Source: Caballeronia sp. dw_276
GTDB lineage: Bacteria > Pseudomonadota > Gammaproteobacteria > Burkholderiales > Burkholderiaceae
Assembly (NCBI RefSeq): GCF_018449635.1
Contig: NZ_JAAVUV010000005.1
Span: forward strand, 124,001 to 188,000
Direction of reading: 5' to 3'
Length of the DNA stretch: 64,000 bases
The translations under genes were made by a program, and so were the position numbers. This document shows positions 8,055-17,400 of this stretch, piece by piece. Below the pieces are notes generated by a model. That model did no database searches, had not been told where the DNA came from, and saw nothing but the letters and a program-made list of their open reading frames with translations. Each line of letters starts with the position of its first letter. The first letter of the stretch is position 1.

Positions 8055-8792
8055 ATGGCGTACGAACTCTATTACTGGGAAGGCCTTCAGGGACGTGGCG
8101 AATTCGTCCGGCTCGCGCTCGAAGATGCGGGCGCGGATTACGTCGATGTCGTGCGTGGCGCGAAGAAAGACGGGCAAGGCACGGGCGCGATGATGAAGAT
8201 CATCGAAAGCAAAAGCGAGCCGCACATTCCCTTTGCCCCGCCGTTCCTGAAAGACGGCGAACTGATCGTGCCGCAGGTCGCGAATATCCTGTTTTACCTC
8301 GGACCCAAGCTCGGCCTCGCGCCCAAGGACGAGGGCATGCGCTATGTTGCGAACGGTCTGCAACTCACCATCGCGGACATGGTGACCGAGGTCCACGATA
8401 CCCACCACCCGCTCGCCTCCGACCTTTATTACGAGGATCAACAAGACGCGGCGAAAGTGCGCGCGAAGGATTTCATCGATAACCGGATTCCGAAGTTCAT
8501 CGGCTACTTCGAGCGTGTGCTCAAGCAAAATCCGCACGGCTCCAAACACATGGTCGGCGATAAAACCACCTACGTGGATCTGTCGATATTCCAGCTCGTC
8601 GAGGGCCTGCACTATGCCTTCCCGCGCGCGACGAAAAAGTTCTCGAAGCAATATCCGCACGTGCACGCACTCCACGATGCAGTGCTGGAACGCCCAAATA
8701 TTTCTGCATATGTCGATTCGGAACGCCGGATTCCCTTCAATGAATCCGGCATCTTCCGTCATTACCCCGAGCTGGATCGGGACGCCGTGTAA
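8055..8792 (+). CDS. Glutathione S-transferase family protein
   Basis: A 245-residue soluble GST. The N-terminal thioredoxin-like domain starts at YELYYWEGLQGRGEFVRLAL, where a Tyr or Ser near residues 6-7 would activate glutathione. After PPFLKDGELIVPQVANILFYL the all-helical C-terminal domain follows, with DKTTYVDLSIFQLVEGL, the conserved folding motif around an Asp. The layout resembles the GSTs with a sigma/alpha-like N-terminus. Substrate unknown. The last codons and the stop codon lie in the first copy of a 12-base tandem repeat. A DkgB-type reductase follows 86 bases downstream on the same strand, so the two may be co-transcribed. Confidence 0.85.
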   Translation: MAYELYYWEGLQGRGEFVRLALEDAGADYVDVVRGAKKDGQGTGAMMKIIESKSEPHIPFAPPFLKDGELIVPQVANILFYLGPKLGLAPKDEGMRYVANGLQLTIADMVTEVHDTHHPLASDLYYEDQQDAAKVRAKDFIDNRIPKFIGYFERVLKQNPHGSKHMVGDKTTYVDLSIFQLVEGLHYAFPRATKKFSKQYPHVHALHDAVLERPNISAYVDSERRIPFNESGIFRHYPELDRDAV

Positions 8793-8831
8793 CGGACGCC
8801 GTGTAGGACGCCGTGTAGGACGTCGTGTAAC
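8780..8831 (+). repeat. Four tandem copies of a 12-base unit over the GST stop codon
   Basis: GGACGCCGTGTA occurs at 8780-8791, 8794-8805 and 8806-8817, and as GGACGTCGTGTA at 8818-8829. An extra AC follows copies 1 and 4. Copy 1 contains the GST stop codon (TAA 8790-8792). The near identity of the copies suggests recent duplication by replication slippage. Confidence 0.9.
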
Positions 8832-8878
8832 GGAGCCTGAACCGGCCCTTGGATCAACGTAATCAAAAGGAGCATCAG

Positions 8879-9682
8879 ATGGTTGAAACGATTCCCTCAT
8901 TTGGACTGGGCACTTTTCGTGTGGATGCCGAAAAGACCGTGAACTCGGTCAAGAGCGCGCTGCAACTTGGCTACCGTCATATCGATACCGCGAAGTTCTA
9001 CAACAACGAGGAATCCGTTGGCAAAGGCGTGCGCGATTCGGGCATTCCGCGCGAGGACATCTGGGTCACGACGAAGGTCTGGCACGACCAGCTGCGTCGT
9101 GAAGACGTAGTGAAAAGTCTGGTCGAAAGCCACAGGAAGCTAAACATCGGCACGATCGATCTCGCGCTGGTTCACTGGCCGTCGCCCGATAGCGTGGTGC
9201 CGATCGCGGAAACCATCGCCGGGTTCCAGGACGCACAAAAGCAGGGGCTGATCCGGCATTTCGGCGTATCCAACTTCACCGCGCCCTTGCTCGAAGAGGC
9301 GCTGAAGGCGCCGGGCGGCGAAGGCATCGTGACGAATCAGTTCGAGATCAGCCCGTTCCTTGCGAACCGCAAGCTCGTCGAAGCAACGCAAAAGCTCGGC
9401 GTGAAAGCGACCGCCTACATGCCGCTTGGCGAAAGCCGCGCACACAAGGACCCGACGCTCAACGAAATCGCGAAGAAACACGGCGTGACGGCCGCGCAAG
9501 TGACGTTCGCGTGGTTGTTGTCGCGGGATATCGTGGTGCTGTCGGCATCGACGAATCCGGAACATCAGCAAGTGAACTGGGACTCGCAGAAGCTCAAGCT
9601 CGACGCCGATGACATCGAGAAAATCGATGCCCTCGATGAAGGCGAACGCCACGCCAAGCCGCCCTTCGCGCCGAAGTGGTGA
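8879..9682 (+). CDS. dkgB: Aldo/keto reductase, DkgB type (2,5-diketo-D-gluconate reductase)
   Basis: A 267-residue NADPH-dependent aldo/keto reductase of the same length as E. coli DkgB. The catalytic tetrad is visible as D36, Y41, K66 and H99 (HIDTAKFY, TTKVW, LVHWPSP). GVSNFT and SASTNPEHQQ mark the substrate and cofactor loops. The family reduces 2,5-diketogluconate, methylglyoxal and other small aldehydes. The frame is open from 8849, but the ATG at 8879 has AAAAGGAG 7 bases upstream and gives the family N-terminus. A strong rho-independent terminator follows about 25 bases after the stop codon. Confidence 0.87.
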   Translation: MVETIPSFGLGTFRVDAEKTVNSVKSALQLGYRHIDTAKFYNNEESVGKGVRDSGIPREDIWVTTKVWHDQLRREDVVKSLVESHRKLNIGTIDLALVHWPSPDSVVPIAETIAGFQDAQKQGLIRHFGVSNFTAPLLEEALKAPGGEGIVTNQFEISPFLANRKLVEATQKLGVKATAYMPLGESRAHKDPTLNEIAKKHGVTAAQVTFAWLLSRDIVVLSASTNPEHQQVNWDSQKLKLDADDIEKIDALDEGERHAKPPFAPKW

Positions 9683-9704
9683 TATAGCACTTCGACGCTG
9701 AACA

Positions 9705-9738
9705 GCCCGGCCCTGCGCAAGCGAGGCCGGGTTTTTTT
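9705..9738 (+). terminator. Rho-independent terminator after dkgB
   Basis: Stem CCCGGCC (9706-9712) pairs with GGCCGGG (9725-9731), and seven T follow at once (9732-9738). Confidence 0.93.
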
Positions 9739-9836
9739 ATTGCCCCGCCCTGGGCGTTCAAGATGTCCTCATGGGCAGTCGCCGGTGATATCCTTGCCCC
9801 GCAATATCCGTCCCGATCCGCTCACACCAAGCTCAC

Positions 9837-11573
9837 GTGCTTTCATTTCTCCTCAAGCTGCGTACCCGCGCCCAACGCCGGTTCCGTTTCTCCGAAGCCC
9901 ATTCCATGCTTGTATGGGCGGTGATCGTCGGCGTGGCGGGCGCGTTCGCGACGGCGGCGTTCCGGATCGGTATCGATGAATTGCAGCGGATTTTTGGCGG
10001 CGCGAACGGCAACTTCGTGGAGATGGCGACCCGCCTGCCCTGGCCCGTGCGCGTCGCGTTGCCCGCGGCGGGTGGTCTGATTGCAGGACTGTGTCTTTTG
10101 ATGGTGCGGCGGCATGCCACGACTCAGGCGCACGCCGACTACATGGAAGCGGTGACGATCGGCGATGGCGTGGTGCCGGTGTCGCAGAGCTTGTGGCGCA
10201 GCGTCTCGTCGCTCTTCACGATCGCGAGCGGCGGGTCCATCGGGCGTGAAGGTTCGATGGTGCAACTCGCTGCGCTCTGCTCATCCTTGATCGGGCAATG
10301 GGTTCACTTCGATCCCGCCCGCCTGCGCTTGCTGGTTGCATGCGGCGCAGCGGCCGGAATCACATCGGCTTATAACGCCCCCATTGCCGGCGCGTTCTTC
10401 GTGACGGAGATCGTGCTCGGTTCCATCGCGATGGAAAGCTTCGGGCCGATCGTCGTGTCGTCGGTGGTCGCAAACATCACAATGCGCGAGTTCGCGGGTT
10501 ATCGGCCGCCATACGAAATGCCCGTTTTCCCGACCGTGACGGGCGTCGAAGTGCTTCTGTTCGTTGTGCTTGGATTGATCTGCGGCGTGCTTGCGCCGTA
10601 TTTCCTGAGGTTGCTGTCGGCATCGAGGGAACGCTTTGCGTTGTTGCCATTGCCCGTCCCCATCCGGCTTGCGCTCGGCGGGTTGATCGTCGGCGTGATT
10701 TCCGTGTGGTATCCCGAGGTCTGGGGCAACGGTTACGAAGTCGTGAACTCGATCCTGCATCACGCCTGGACCTGGGAAGCGCTCGCCGCCGTGTTGCTGT
10801 TCAAGATCGTCGCAACCGCCGCAACCGCCGGTTCGGGCGCGGTCGGCGGGATCTTCACGCCCACGCTCTTCGTGGGGGCGGTCGTTGGCTGCCTGTTCGG
10901 ACTTGCGGCGCACGCCATCTGGCCGCACTCGACATCCGCGCCATTTGCCTATGCGATGGTGGGCATGGGCGCGTTCCTCGCCGCCGCCACGCATGCACCG
11001 CTGATGGCAATCCTGATGATTTTCGAGATGACGCTGAGCTATCAGGTCATGCTGCCGCTGATGCTCTCGTGCGTGGTGGCGTTTTTCATTGCGCGGGCAT
11101 CGGCGCAGACGTCAATGTACGAAGTCACGTTGCGCCGTAACCGCGATGAAAAGGAACGCCTGCGCCTTGCCGCCACACAAATGCGCGAACTTGTGAAACC
11201 CGCAGATACCGTCGTGCAACTCGATGCCGACGTGAAGGCAATGACGCGCGTGTTTCTGGAATATCCGGTGAAGTACCTTTACGTCGTCGATGCAGACGGC
11301 TTGTTTCGCGGCGTAGTCGCGCTGAAAGACATCACGTCCGACCTGCTCGATGAACGCAATACCGCCGTGAAGTCCGCGGCAGATTATTTGCAACCCCATT
11401 TCGATGTGCTGACGCCGGATATGTCTTTGGGTGTCGCCCTGCAACATTTCCTGGCATTTCAGGGCGAACGGTTGCCGGTGATCGATTGTGCGGCACGGCC
11501 GGTTTTGCTCGGCGTGGTCTACAAGACTTCGCTGCTCGATGCTTACTTCCGGCTCAACCCGTCTCCGCGCTAG
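9837..11573 (+). CDS. ClC-family chloride channel/transporter with C-terminal CBS pair
   Basis: A 578-residue membrane protein: a ClC transport domain (about residues 20-430) and two CBS domains (about 450-575). The gating-glutamate loop GREGS is at 136-140 with E138 present, as needed for gating or Cl/H exchange. GSGAVGGIFTPTLF near 341-354 is the third anion-coordinating loop. The first loop reads GDGVVP instead of the usual GSGIP, so the central serine is replaced by aspartate. This may change anion preference. The CBS pair usually binds adenine nucleotides. The start is a GTG at 9837 without a strong ribosome site; the next in-frame ATG at residue 24 is too close to the first helix. It is a single-gene unit. 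Confidence 0.88.
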   Translation: MLSFLLKLRTRAQRRFRFSEAHSMLVWAVIVGVAGAFATAAFRIGIDELQRIFGGANGNFVEMATRLPWPVRVALPAAGGLIAGLCLLMVRRHATTQAHADYMEAVTIGDGVVPVSQSLWRSVSSLFTIASGGSIGREGSMVQLAALCSSLIGQWVHFDPARLRLLVACGAAAGITSAYNAPIAGAFFVTEIVLGSIAMESFGPIVVSSVVANITMREFAGYRPPYEMPVFPTVTGVEVLLFVVLGLICGVLAPYFLRLLSASRERFALLPLPVPIRLALGGLIVGVISVWYPEVWGNGYEVVNSILHHAWTWEALAAVLLFKIVATAATAGSGAVGGIFTPTLFVGAVVGCLFGLAAHAIWPHSTSAPFAYAMVGMGAFLAAATHAPLMAILMIFEMTLSYQVMLPLMLSCVVAFFIARASAQTSMYEVTLRRNRDEKERLRLAATQMRELVKPADTVVQLDADVKAMTRVFLEYPVKYLYVVDADGLFRGVVALKDITSDLLDERNTAVKSAADYLQPHFDVLTPDMSLGVALQHFLAFQGERLPVIDCAARPVLLGVVYKTSLLDAYFRLNPSPR

Positions 11574-11838
11574 ATCGGGACAAACCCGCGTTGAAATTGC
11601 GCGTGGTGTGCAAAAACGCGGCGCGGAAGGCCGCTCGAAAAACCATCCTTGTTTCTAGAAGTTACTCGAAGAACGTCCGGTTGCGCCCTGCCCAGGGAGG
11701 CCGCCCGCGATACCGCAAATCGTCTGTCAATTCGCCTCGCCAACGCGGCAACCGATTGGCATAACCCTTGCTCGAATCATCGCTGATATGCTTGTACTGC
11801 CTTGATCTGATTCGTTTTGTTGTCAGGAGGGTTGGGCG

Positions 11839-12114
11839 ATGAAAACCTCGACGGTGTTATCCATGGCGCTGGTCTCCGTGTCCTGCTACGCGGCCCCGCT
11901 CCATACGGGCGACGGTGCAGCCGACGCAGCGCGACAACAGCAAGCCATGCGTGTCGCGCTTGCTTTGCGCGCAAACGCGGCACCGGTTTCACCGCCCGCG
12001 CCCGAGATCGCCGCGCAGGAAATCGATCACGCGCGTTGGCGCCATGTGCCATTGCCGAAATCACGCTCGCCCAGTCACGGAATGGTCAGCCAGGTGGTGC
12101 AAGTTCGCACGTAG
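11839..12114 (+). CDS. Small exported protein of unknown function
   Basis: A 91-residue protein with a clear start: AGGAGG lies 8 bases before the ATG. The N-terminus MKTSTVLSMALVSVSCYAAP looks like a signal peptide with cleavage after the AxA-like CYA. The mature part is Ala-, Pro- and Arg-rich and ends HGMVSQVVQVRT. I do not recognise the family. Exported peptides of this kind are common in Burkholderia. It is followed 22 bases later by a DUF2795 gene. The 265 bases before it (11574-11838) contain no convincing gene. Confidence 0.6.
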   Translation: MKTSTVLSMALVSVSCYAAPLHTGDGAADAARQQQAMRVALALRANAAPVSPPAPEIAAQEIDHARWRHVPLPKSRSPSHGMVSQVVQVRT

Positions 12115-12136
12115 CTCAACAATACCAAGGACACAG

Positions 12137-12379
12137 ATGACCGATACACGCATCAGCGAAGGCCTGAATTACGAACCGATCGACGATGAAATCGCCCAAG
12201 TCCTGCGCGATGTGAAATTCCCGACCAATAAGGACGGCATTGTCGACGCAGCGCGCGCGGCCGGCGTCAGCAACGACGTGATCAGCGTCTTCGACGGCTT
12301 GCCCGAGCAGGACTATGGGAATGCGGACGCCGTGGAGCAACTGCTCGGCAGCAACGGCGGCTCCGGCATATCGGTCTAA
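12137..12379 (+). CDS. DUF2795-like small protein
   Basis: An 80-residue acidic cytoplasmic protein. The pattern DDEIAQVLRDVKFPTNKDGI, then AARAAGVSNDVISVFDGLPEQDY, resembles the DUF2795 fold, in which a short helical domain with a 'YP/FP xxKxxL' element recurs. The function is unknown. AAGGA lies 6 bases upstream of the ATG at 12137. It ends 13 bases from the convergent TetR gene. Confidence 0.75.
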   Translation: MTDTRISEGLNYEPIDDEIAQVLRDVKFPTNKDGIVDAARAAGVSNDVISVFDGLPEQDYGNADAVEQLLGSNGGSGISV

Positions 12380-12392
12380 GAGCACAAGCCGT

Positions 12393-13022
12393 CTACGCAG
12401 ACCTGACCTTCTCCGCCCCGAACACCACACGGCTGAAAAACTTCGCGAGCACGGCTTCGGACATTTCGGCGCCGCACGCTTGCGGGTCGGACGTATAAAA
12501 AAACTGCATTCCATCAATCAACGCCGTCAATCCCAGCGCCAGTTCTTCGGCGGCCATGGGCAACGGCGTGCCTGCCCGCTCGGAAAACGCAACGATATAC
12601 GCCGTCGTGGTCTGCAACAGTTCCCGGATGAATGCATTGAATTGCGCGCGAAATTTCGCATCGCGGCTCGACTGCAATTTCGCTTCGACCCAAAGTAAAA
12701 AACACTTGTTGTCGCGATAGCACTCGCTGTAATACTGCAGAAGGCGCGCTTCCATGTCGGCGCGGCTGGCCTCTCCATCAAAGATGGAGTGCAGTCGCTT
12801 CATGATCACGTCGTGGTCGCGCTTGAGCAATTCAAGGAACAGCGCCGACTTGCTGCCGAAGTTCGAATAAAAAGCGCCGCGCGTATAACCGGCCGAACCG
12901 GCGATGTCCTCGACACTCGCCGCGACAAAACCCTTCTTCATGAATACCGCTTGGGCAGCGTCCATCAAACGCTCTCGAGTCTGATCGCGGCTCTGTTCCC
13001 GGGTGAGGCGAATTCGTTTCAT
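12393..13022 (-). CDS. TetR/AcrR-family repressor of the adjacent RND efflux operon
   Basis: A 209-residue TetR-family regulator. The DNA-binding domain covers residues 12-60, with ASVEDIAGSAGYTRGAFYSNFGSK as the helix-turn-helix (split: ASVEDIAGSAGYTRG, then AFYSNFGSK). The C-terminal ligand domain is AcrR-like. It is divergent from an RND pump operon, the standard layout for local repressors such as AcrR, TtgR or BpeR. The 224-base intergenic region carries inverted repeats that could be its operator. The inducing drug is unknown. Confidence 0.88.
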   Translation of the reverse strand: MKRIRLTREQSRDQTRERLMDAAQAVFMKKGFVAASVEDIAGSAGYTRGAFYSNFGSKSALFLELLKRDHDVIMKRLHSIFDGEASRADMEARLLQYYSECYRDNKCFLLWVEAKLQSSRDAKFRAQFNAFIRELLQTTTAYIVAFSERAGTPLPMAAEELALGLTALIDGMQFFYTSDPQACGAEMSEAVLAKFFSRVVFGAEKVRSA

Positions 13023-13051
13023 GCGCGAAGTCTATCATCTCAAAATCTTCG

Positions 13052-13100
13052 ATACACGCCTGATTCCAGATACAGTATTGTATTAGAATGCAACGTGTAT
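13052..13100. promoter_or_regulatory. Inverted repeats between tetR and the RND operon, candidate operator
   Basis: ATACAGTATTGTAT (13070-13083) has 5-base arms ATACA/TGTAT. It is flanked by an outer pair ATACACG (13052-13058) and CGTGTAT (13094-13100). The A/T-rich block stands out from the local sequence and sits where both divergent promoters would be. Likely TetR-type operator; I did not assign the -35 and -10 boxes. Confidence 0.55.
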
Positions 13101-13246
13101 TTCGGTTGCGATGCGCCTGACAACACATGGGCATTGGCTTTCAGGCGGTTAATCGCTGCATTCAAACCTCTTCACCATCTTGATAACGCACGGTGACTAG
13201 CTGGATCGACGCTGCGCGTTCACCGTTTTTTGCTCCGAGGTCATTC

Positions 13247-14425
13247 GTGATTCTGCAAGTCTGTCGTCGCATGTTCGCGCCATCATTGCCGGTCGAGGGC
13301 CGCAAGCTTTCCCTTCGTGCAGGGCTTGCCGGATTGGTCGGCGCACTTGCCGTTGTGACGCTCGCAGCGTGCGGCAAGAAGGAAGCGCCACCGGTCGTGT
13401 TACGTCCAGTAGTCGCCGTCGCGGCAGAAGCCGACACGAAGGGTTCGCAATCGTCGTTGCCTGGAACCGTTGAATCACGCTACTCCACGCCGCTTTCGTT
13501 TCGCGTTGGCGGGAAGATCATCGAGCGGCGCGTGCGCCTCGGCGATCGCGTAAAGGCCGGCGAAGTCGTGGCCCGACTCGATCCCTCCGACAACACCAAG
13601 AACGCCGCCAGCGCGGCCGCCCAGCTCTCCGCTGCGGAACACCAACTGACCTACGCTGAGCAGCAAGTCATGCGCGATCACGCGCAGGCAAAGGAAAACC
13701 TGATTTCGCGCGCGCAACTTGAACAGACTGAAAACGCTTACGCAGCGGCCCTTGCGCAGCGCAATCAGGCGCAGGCGCAAGCGGCGTTATCGCAGGATCA
13801 GTTGAAGTACACCACCCTCGTCGCCGATAAAGCCGGCGTCATCACCGCCGAACAGGCCGACACGGGGCAGAACGTATCGGCGGGACAAGCCGTCTACAAC
13901 CTCGCGTGGAGCGGCGAAATCGACGTGGTGGCCGATGTGCCGGAAACGGCGCTCGCCTCGCTCAAGGTCGGGCAGAACGCCACGGTCACCATTGGCGCTT
14001 TGTTGGGCAAGAAGTTCGCTGCGCGCGTGCGCGAAGTGTCCCCCGCCGCCGATGCCCAAAGCCGCACGTATCGCGTGAGGCTCACGCTCGAAGCGCCTAC
14101 GCCAGAAGTCCGGCTTGGCATGACTGCCGATGTCGCGTTCGCGCAGACAACAGCTTCGGCTTCCGGCACCCCGGCGCAGTCATTCACGCTGCCTTCCACC
14201 GCACTGTTTCATGCGGGGAAGCTTCCCGCTGTATGGATAGTCAAGGCCGACAACGCGCTCGAGCTGCGCCGCGTCGAAATCTCGCGTTATGGCGAGCGCA
14301 CCGTGACCGTATCGCAAGGAATTTCGGCGGGCGATCGCGTGGTCTGGCAAGGCGTCCATACGGTTTCCGCCGGCGAAAAGGTTCGTGTGGTCGCGCCCCT
14401 GCATCCTGAAGATTTCGCGTCATGA
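13247..14425 (+). CDS. RND efflux periplasmic adaptor (membrane fusion protein), lipoprotein
   Basis: A 392-residue HlyD/AcrA-type adaptor that links the inner-membrane pump to the outer-membrane channel. The N-terminus has a signal sequence ending in the lipobox LAAC, so it should be lipid-anchored in the periplasm. Next come a lipoyl-type segment (RVGGKIIERRVRLGDRVKAGEVVARLDP), a coiled-coil hairpin rich in Ala/Gln, the second lipoyl half and the beta-barrel (ADVPETALASLKVGQNATV). The frame is open from 13193, but the GTG at 13247 has GAGG 6 bases upstream and gives a better signal peptide. It overlaps the pump gene by ATGA (14422-14425). Confidence 0.9.
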   Translation: MILQVCRRMFAPSLPVEGRKLSLRAGLAGLVGALAVVTLAACGKKEAPPVVLRPVVAVAAEADTKGSQSSLPGTVESRYSTPLSFRVGGKIIERRVRLGDRVKAGEVVARLDPSDNTKNAASAAAQLSAAEHQLTYAEQQVMRDHAQAKENLISRAQLEQTENAYAAALAQRNQAQAQAALSQDQLKYTTLVADKAGVITAEQADTGQNVSAGQAVYNLAWSGEIDVVADVPETALASLKVGQNATVTIGALLGKKFAARVREVSPAADAQSRTYRVRLTLEAPTPEVRLGMTADVAFAQTTASASGTPAQSFTLPSTALFHAGKLPAVWIVKADNALELRRVEISRYGERTVTVSQGISAGDRVVWQGVHTVSAGEKVRVVAPLHPEDFAS

Positions 14426-17400
14426 GCGATCAGAAACGGGATCAGTCCGCGGCGGAGGCGGCTGCGGCTTCGGGCGATTATCGACATGAAGAAGGCAGAT
14501 TCAATCTCTCTGCATGGGCATTGCGGCATCAGGCGCTGGTCGTATTCCTGATCGCGATGGCAACCATCTTCGGTGTCCTCGCGTACACGCGGCTCGCGCA
14601 ATCCGAAGATCCGCCGTTCACCTTCCGCGTGATGGTGATCCAGACCTTCTGGCCGGGCGCAACCGCACGGCAGGTGCAGGAACAGGTCACCGACAAGATC
14701 GCGAAGAAGCTACAGGAAATGCCATCGACGGATTTCATGCGCAGCTATTCGCGGCCCGGCGAATCGCTGCTCTTCTTCTCCATGAAAGACAGCGCGCCCG
14801 CGAAGGAGGTGCCGGAAGAGTGGTATCAAATTCGCAAGAAAGTCGGCGATATCGTGTACACGTTGCCTCAGGGCGTACAAGGCCCGTTCTTCAACGATGA
14901 ATTCGGCGACGTCTTCACCAACATCTATACGCTCGAAGGTGATGGATTTTCACCGGCGCAGTTACACGATTACGCCGATTCGTTGCGCACCGTTCTGTTG
15001 CGCGTCCCGGGCGTCGCAAAGGTCAATTATTTCGGCGATCAGGACGAGCGCGTCTACGTCGAGATATCGAATACGCAATTGACGCGGCTCGGCATTTCGC
15101 CGCAGCAGATTGCGCAGGCTATCGACGGACAAAACGCCGTGGCGCCCGCCGGCACGATGAACACGCCCAACGACCGCGTGTTCGTGCGCCCGAGCGGCCA
15201 GATCACCGACATGGCCGCGCTCGCCGACACGCTCATTCGCGTGAACGGACGCTCGTTCCGCCTTGGCGACATTGCGACCATCAAGCGTGGTTACATTGAT
15301 CCGCCTGCCACGCAAATGCGCTCCGGCGAAAAGCCCGTGCTTGGCATCGGCATCACAATGCAGCCCGGGCAGGACGTAGTGCGTCTGGGCAAGGCGCTCG
15401 ACGCGCAAGTGGCCCAGTTGCGCACGCAGCTTCCCGCCGGCCTCGTGCTCAATGAAGTGTCGAGCATGCCGCGGGCGGTATCGAAGTCTGTGGACGACTT
15501 CCTCGAAGCCGTGGCCGAGGCGGTTGTGATCGTGCTGATCGTGAGCCTGGTGTCACTCGGATTGCGCACCGGCATGGTCGTCGTGATCTCGATTCCGGTC
15601 GTGCTCGCGGTGACCGCCCTCTTCATGTATCTCTTCGATATCGGCCTGCACAAGGTTTCGCTCGGCACGCTGATTCTCGCGCTGGGCCTTCTGGTCGATG
15701 ACGCCATCATCGCGGTCGAAATGATGGCCGTGAAGCTCGAACAGGGATGGAACCGTTCGCGTGCGGCCGCTTACGCATACACGAGCACGGCATTCCCGAT
15801 GCTCACCGGCACGCTCGTGACCGTCGCCGGTTTCTTACCCATCGCGCTCGCCAAATCGAGCACGGGCGAATACACGCGCTCGATTTTCGAGGTGTCGGCG
15901 ATTGCGCTGATTGCGTCGTGGTTCGCGGCGGTCGTGCTGATTCCGCTGCTCGGCTACAAGTTGTTGCCCGAACGCAAACGCGAGGCGCATCACGCGCACG
16001 ATCATGAACACGACATCTACAACACGAAGTTCTACACCCGGCTGCGCGGATGGCTTGCGTGGTGTATCGAGCGGCGGTTTGTCGTGCTCGGTTTCACGCT
16101 GGTACTTTTTGTCATTGCAATGGCGTGTTTCTCGCTCGTGCCGCAACAATTCTTCCCGAGTTCGGACCGTTCGGAACTGCTTGTGGACGTGCGTTTGCAG
16201 GAAGGCGCGTCGTTCGAAGCCACGTTGCGCGAGACCAAACGTCTCGAGAAAGTGCTCGAAGGACGTCCGGAAATCGATCACGTAGTGAACTTCGTTGGCA
16301 CGGGCGCACCGCGTTTTTACCTCCCGCTCGACCAGCAATTGCCGCAGCCCAACTTCGCGCAATTCGTGATCACGGTGAAGTCCGTGGAAGATCGCGAGAA
16401 ACTTGCCAGTTGGCTCGGACCTGTTTTGCGCGAGCAGTTTTCATCGATACGAACGCGGTTGTCGCGACTCGAAAACGGTCCGCCGGTTGGTTACCCGGTG
16501 CAATTCCGCGTGAGCGGCGACGACCTGCCGACCGTGCGCGGTATCGCGGAAAAGGTCTTTGCGGAAATGCGCAACGACAGCGGCACGACGAACGTTCAAT
16601 ACGACTGGGACGAACCATCGGAGCGTTCGGTGCGCTTTGAGATCGACCAGAAGAAGGCGCGTGAACTGGGCGTCACCTCGCAGGACGTGTCCAACTTCCT
16701 CGCGATGCAATTCACCGGTTATACGGTCACGCAATATCGTTTGCGCGACAAGCTGATCAGCGTCGACCTGCGCGCGCCGCAACGCGAACGCGTCGATCCG
16801 GCGAAACTCGCCACCCTCGCCATGCCCACGCCGAACGGTCCAGTGCCGCTTGGGACCATTGGACACGTGGTGAACGATCTGGAATACGGCGTGATCTGGG
16901 AACGCGATCGCCAGCCCACCATCACCGTGCAATCCGATGTACGCGCGGGCGCGCAAGGCATCGACGTGACGCATGCAATCGAGAAAAAACTCGATACATT
17001 GCGCGCGAGTCTGCCGGTCGGTTACCGGATCGAAGTCGGCGGCCCGGTGGAGGAAAGCGGCAAGGGGCAGACGTCCATCAACGCGCAAATGCCCATCATG
17101 GCGATCGTTGTGCTGACACTCCTGATGATTCAGTTGCAGAGCTTCGCGCGCGTGATGATGGTCGTGCTGACCGCGCCGCTCGGCTTGATTGGCGTGGTGA
17201 TCGCGCTGCTGCTTTTCAACAAGCCGTTTGGTTTTGTCGCCATGCTCGGCGTGATCGCGATGTTCGGGATCATCATGCGCAATTCGGTCATTCTCGTGGA
17301 CCAGATCGAGCAGGACATTGCCGCGGGGCATCCCCGTTTCGACGCCATTGTCGGTGCGACGGTGCGGCGCTTCCGTCCGATCACACTCACCGCAGCAGCA

